NCBI GenBank assembly: GCA_031276535.1
Contig: JAISMV010000134.1
Location: 1-43,943 of the forward strand
Source of the DNA: Flavobacteriaceae bacterium
GTDB lineage: Bacteria; Bacteroidota; Bacteroidia; Flavobacteriales; Weeksellaceae
DNA length: 43,943 nt
Direction of reading: 5' to 3'
The position numbers were made by a program, and so were the translations under genes. Under the pieces are notes generated by a model. The model ran no database searches. It was not told the DNA's origin and saw only the letters and a program-made list of their open reading frames with translations. This document shows, piece after piece, positions 42,976-43,943 of this stretch; the stretch's first letter is position 1, and each line of letters opens with the position of its first letter.

Positions 42976-43632
42976 ATGAAATTTTTTATTGATACAGCTA
43001 ACCTGGCTCAGATTAAAGAAGCACAAGATTTAGGAGTGTTGGATGGTGTTACTACTAACCCTTCTCTTATGGCTAAAGAAGGAATTGTGGGAAAAGATAA
43101 TGTCCTTGCACATTATAAAGCTATTTGCGATATAGTTGATGGAGACGTATCGGCAGAAGTAATATCTACAGATGTAGACGGAATGCTCAAAGAAGCGGAA
43201 GAATTATGCAAGATCGATCCTAAAATTGTGATTAAGGTTCCTATAATTGCGAATGGGATCAAAGCCATTAAAAAACTTACATCTAAAGGAATTAGAACCA
43301 ATTGTACCCTGATCTTCTCTTCAGGGCAGGCTTTATTGGCTGCAAAAGCAGGAGCTACCTACGTTTCGCCTTTTTTAGGCAGATTAGACGATGTTTCTAC
43401 CGACGGATTGAATTTAATTGAAGAAATCCGGATTATTTTTGATAACTACGGGTATCAGACTGAAATTTTAGCAGCTTCGGTAAGAGGTCCTATGCACATT
43501 ATTAATTGCGCTAAAATAGGGGCAGATGTGGTAACCGCTCCTTTAAATGCTATTACGGCGCTTTTAAATCATCCGTTGACAGATAAAGGACTTGCACAAT
43601 TTCTGGAAGATTCCAAAAAATTTAACGTATAA
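42976..43632 (+). CDS. fsa: Transaldolase-like fructose-6-phosphate aldolase
   Basis: A 218-residue small transaldolase (TalC/FSA subfamily). [32 protein letters not shown] is the subfamily start. The Schiff-base lysine is Lys87 in [39 protein letters not shown] is the phosphate/active-site segment, and [12 protein letters not shown] closes it. The enzyme cleaves fructose-6-phosphate to dihydroxyacetone and glyceraldehyde-3-phosphate, or acts as transaldolase; sequence alone does not decide. ATG 42976 is chosen over an in-frame upstream start at 42934 because homologues begin [10 protein letters not shown] near-consensus -7 (TAATTTCG, 42957-42964) lies upstream. Confidence 0.93.
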   Translation: MKFFIDTANLAQIKEAQDLGVLDGVTTNPSLMAKEGIVGKDNVLAHYKAICDIVDGDVSAEVISTDVDGMLKEAEELCKIDPKIVIKVPIIANGIKAIKKLTSKGIRTNCTLIFSSGQALLAAKAGATYVSPFLGRLDDVSTDGLNLIEEIRIIFDNYGYQTEILAASVRGPMHIINCAKIGADVVTAPLNAITALLNHPLTDKGLAQFLEDSKKFNV

Positions 43633-43815
43633 TTTTATAAAAATTTCAGGATTTTTGATTCTTTTGTTTTTGAAACAAATGTCCTTTTAATCTTTATAGA
43701 AACAAAAACCCGCGTGAAAAAAAGTGACAAAATTCAAGACTTTGAATAATGTCCGGTAGTTTTCATCGCGAAAGAGAAAATTCAAAAAACTCGTCCTTAG
43801 GGTCGTAAATGTTGA
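43633..43815. other. Intergenic sequence after fsa
   Basis: About 180 bp with no gene, terminator or RNA structure I can support. It ends in TGA (43813-43815), the expected left target-site base triplet of MITE copy C. Confidence 0.5.
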
Positions 43816-43943
43816 GAGCCTGTTTAAATTTTATTCAACTATTTATTTTTAGGTTCTAATTATATTTTGCATTCTTTTTAAGCTCTTTTGAGCGTCTTTT
43901 TCACTTTTTCTTTTTGATTTAGCCCGCTAAATCTTCAAATAAA
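43816..43943 (+). repeat. MITE-like element, copy C (right end outside window)
   Basis: Left 128 bp of the same element, beginning with the 20-bp terminal repeat GAGCCTGTTTAAATTTTATT and running through both internal inverted repeats to the window edge. The preceding TGA fits the TNA target preference. It differs from copy B at scattered positions, for example CAACT for CAAAT after the terminal repeat, so the copies are not very recent. Confidence 0.88.

Noticed and set aside
43633..43815. Protein-like minus-strand readings after fsa
   Set aside because: They are interrupted by stops in every frame and have no start or ribosome-binding context.

Overview
The window looks like a chromosomal segment from a low-GC member of the Bacteroidota, most likely class Flavobacteriia. 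Three things support this. At least eleven close copies of the Bacteroidetes -7 promoter element TAnnTTTG sit in front of genes on both strands. The families are typical of the group: a Bacteroidetes-type YbeY, a split MetH, a PlpD-like patatin with a BamA-like barrel, and a lipoprotein with an acidic export signal after its Cys. Good Shine-Dalgarno sequences are scarce. I see no rRNA, tRNA, CRISPR array, prophage or complete insertion sequence.

Layout. 1-1672: the end of a small transposon-like repeat, then an aldehyde dehydrogenase (-). 1.9-7.6 kb: patatin/barrel protein, a small unknown protein, ybeY, mnmG (gidA) and a methyltransferase, all (+); two perfect 16-bp parS-like palindromes flank mnmG. 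7.6-10.1 kb: a polytopic membrane protein and pgk (-). 10.1-10.84 kb: a very AT-rich non-coding stretch with a cluster of DnaA-box-like 9-mers, which is a candidate replication origin given the nearby parS sites. 10.9-13.3 kb: lon (-). 13.8-17.1 kb: a three-gene probable copper-acquisition locus (Cys-rich small membrane protein, His/Met-rich surface lipoprotein, OprC-like TonB-dependent receptor). 17.3-24.9 kb: two hotdog thioesterases, a secreted protein of unknown function, an M48 protease, cobalamin-dependent metH lacking its homocysteine module, and dusB. 25.2-29.5 kb: cobalamin-dependent nrdJ, then hemD-hemE. 29.6-36.6 kb: a drug/metabolite transporter and the gltB-gltD glutamate synthase operon (-). 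37.3-40.7 kb: an operon of circularly permuted ATP-grasp, alpha-E and transglutaminase proteins, the last ending in ten glutamines. 41.3-43.6 kb: a MATE transporter translationally coupled to a small unknown protein, then a transaldolase-like fructose-6-phosphate aldolase.

A non-autonomous MITE-like element of about 192 bp (20-bp terminal inverted repeats, TNA target duplications) occurs three times: cut by the left edge, intact at 40890-41081, and cut by the right edge. The window may therefore be an assembly contig broken inside this repeat.

Most genes are housekeeping. The parts most worth a second look are the parS/candidate-origin region, the copper locus, the ATP-grasp/alpha-E/transglutaminase operon with its poly-Q tail, and the MITE family, one copy of which supplies the stop codon of the aldehyde dehydrogenase gene.
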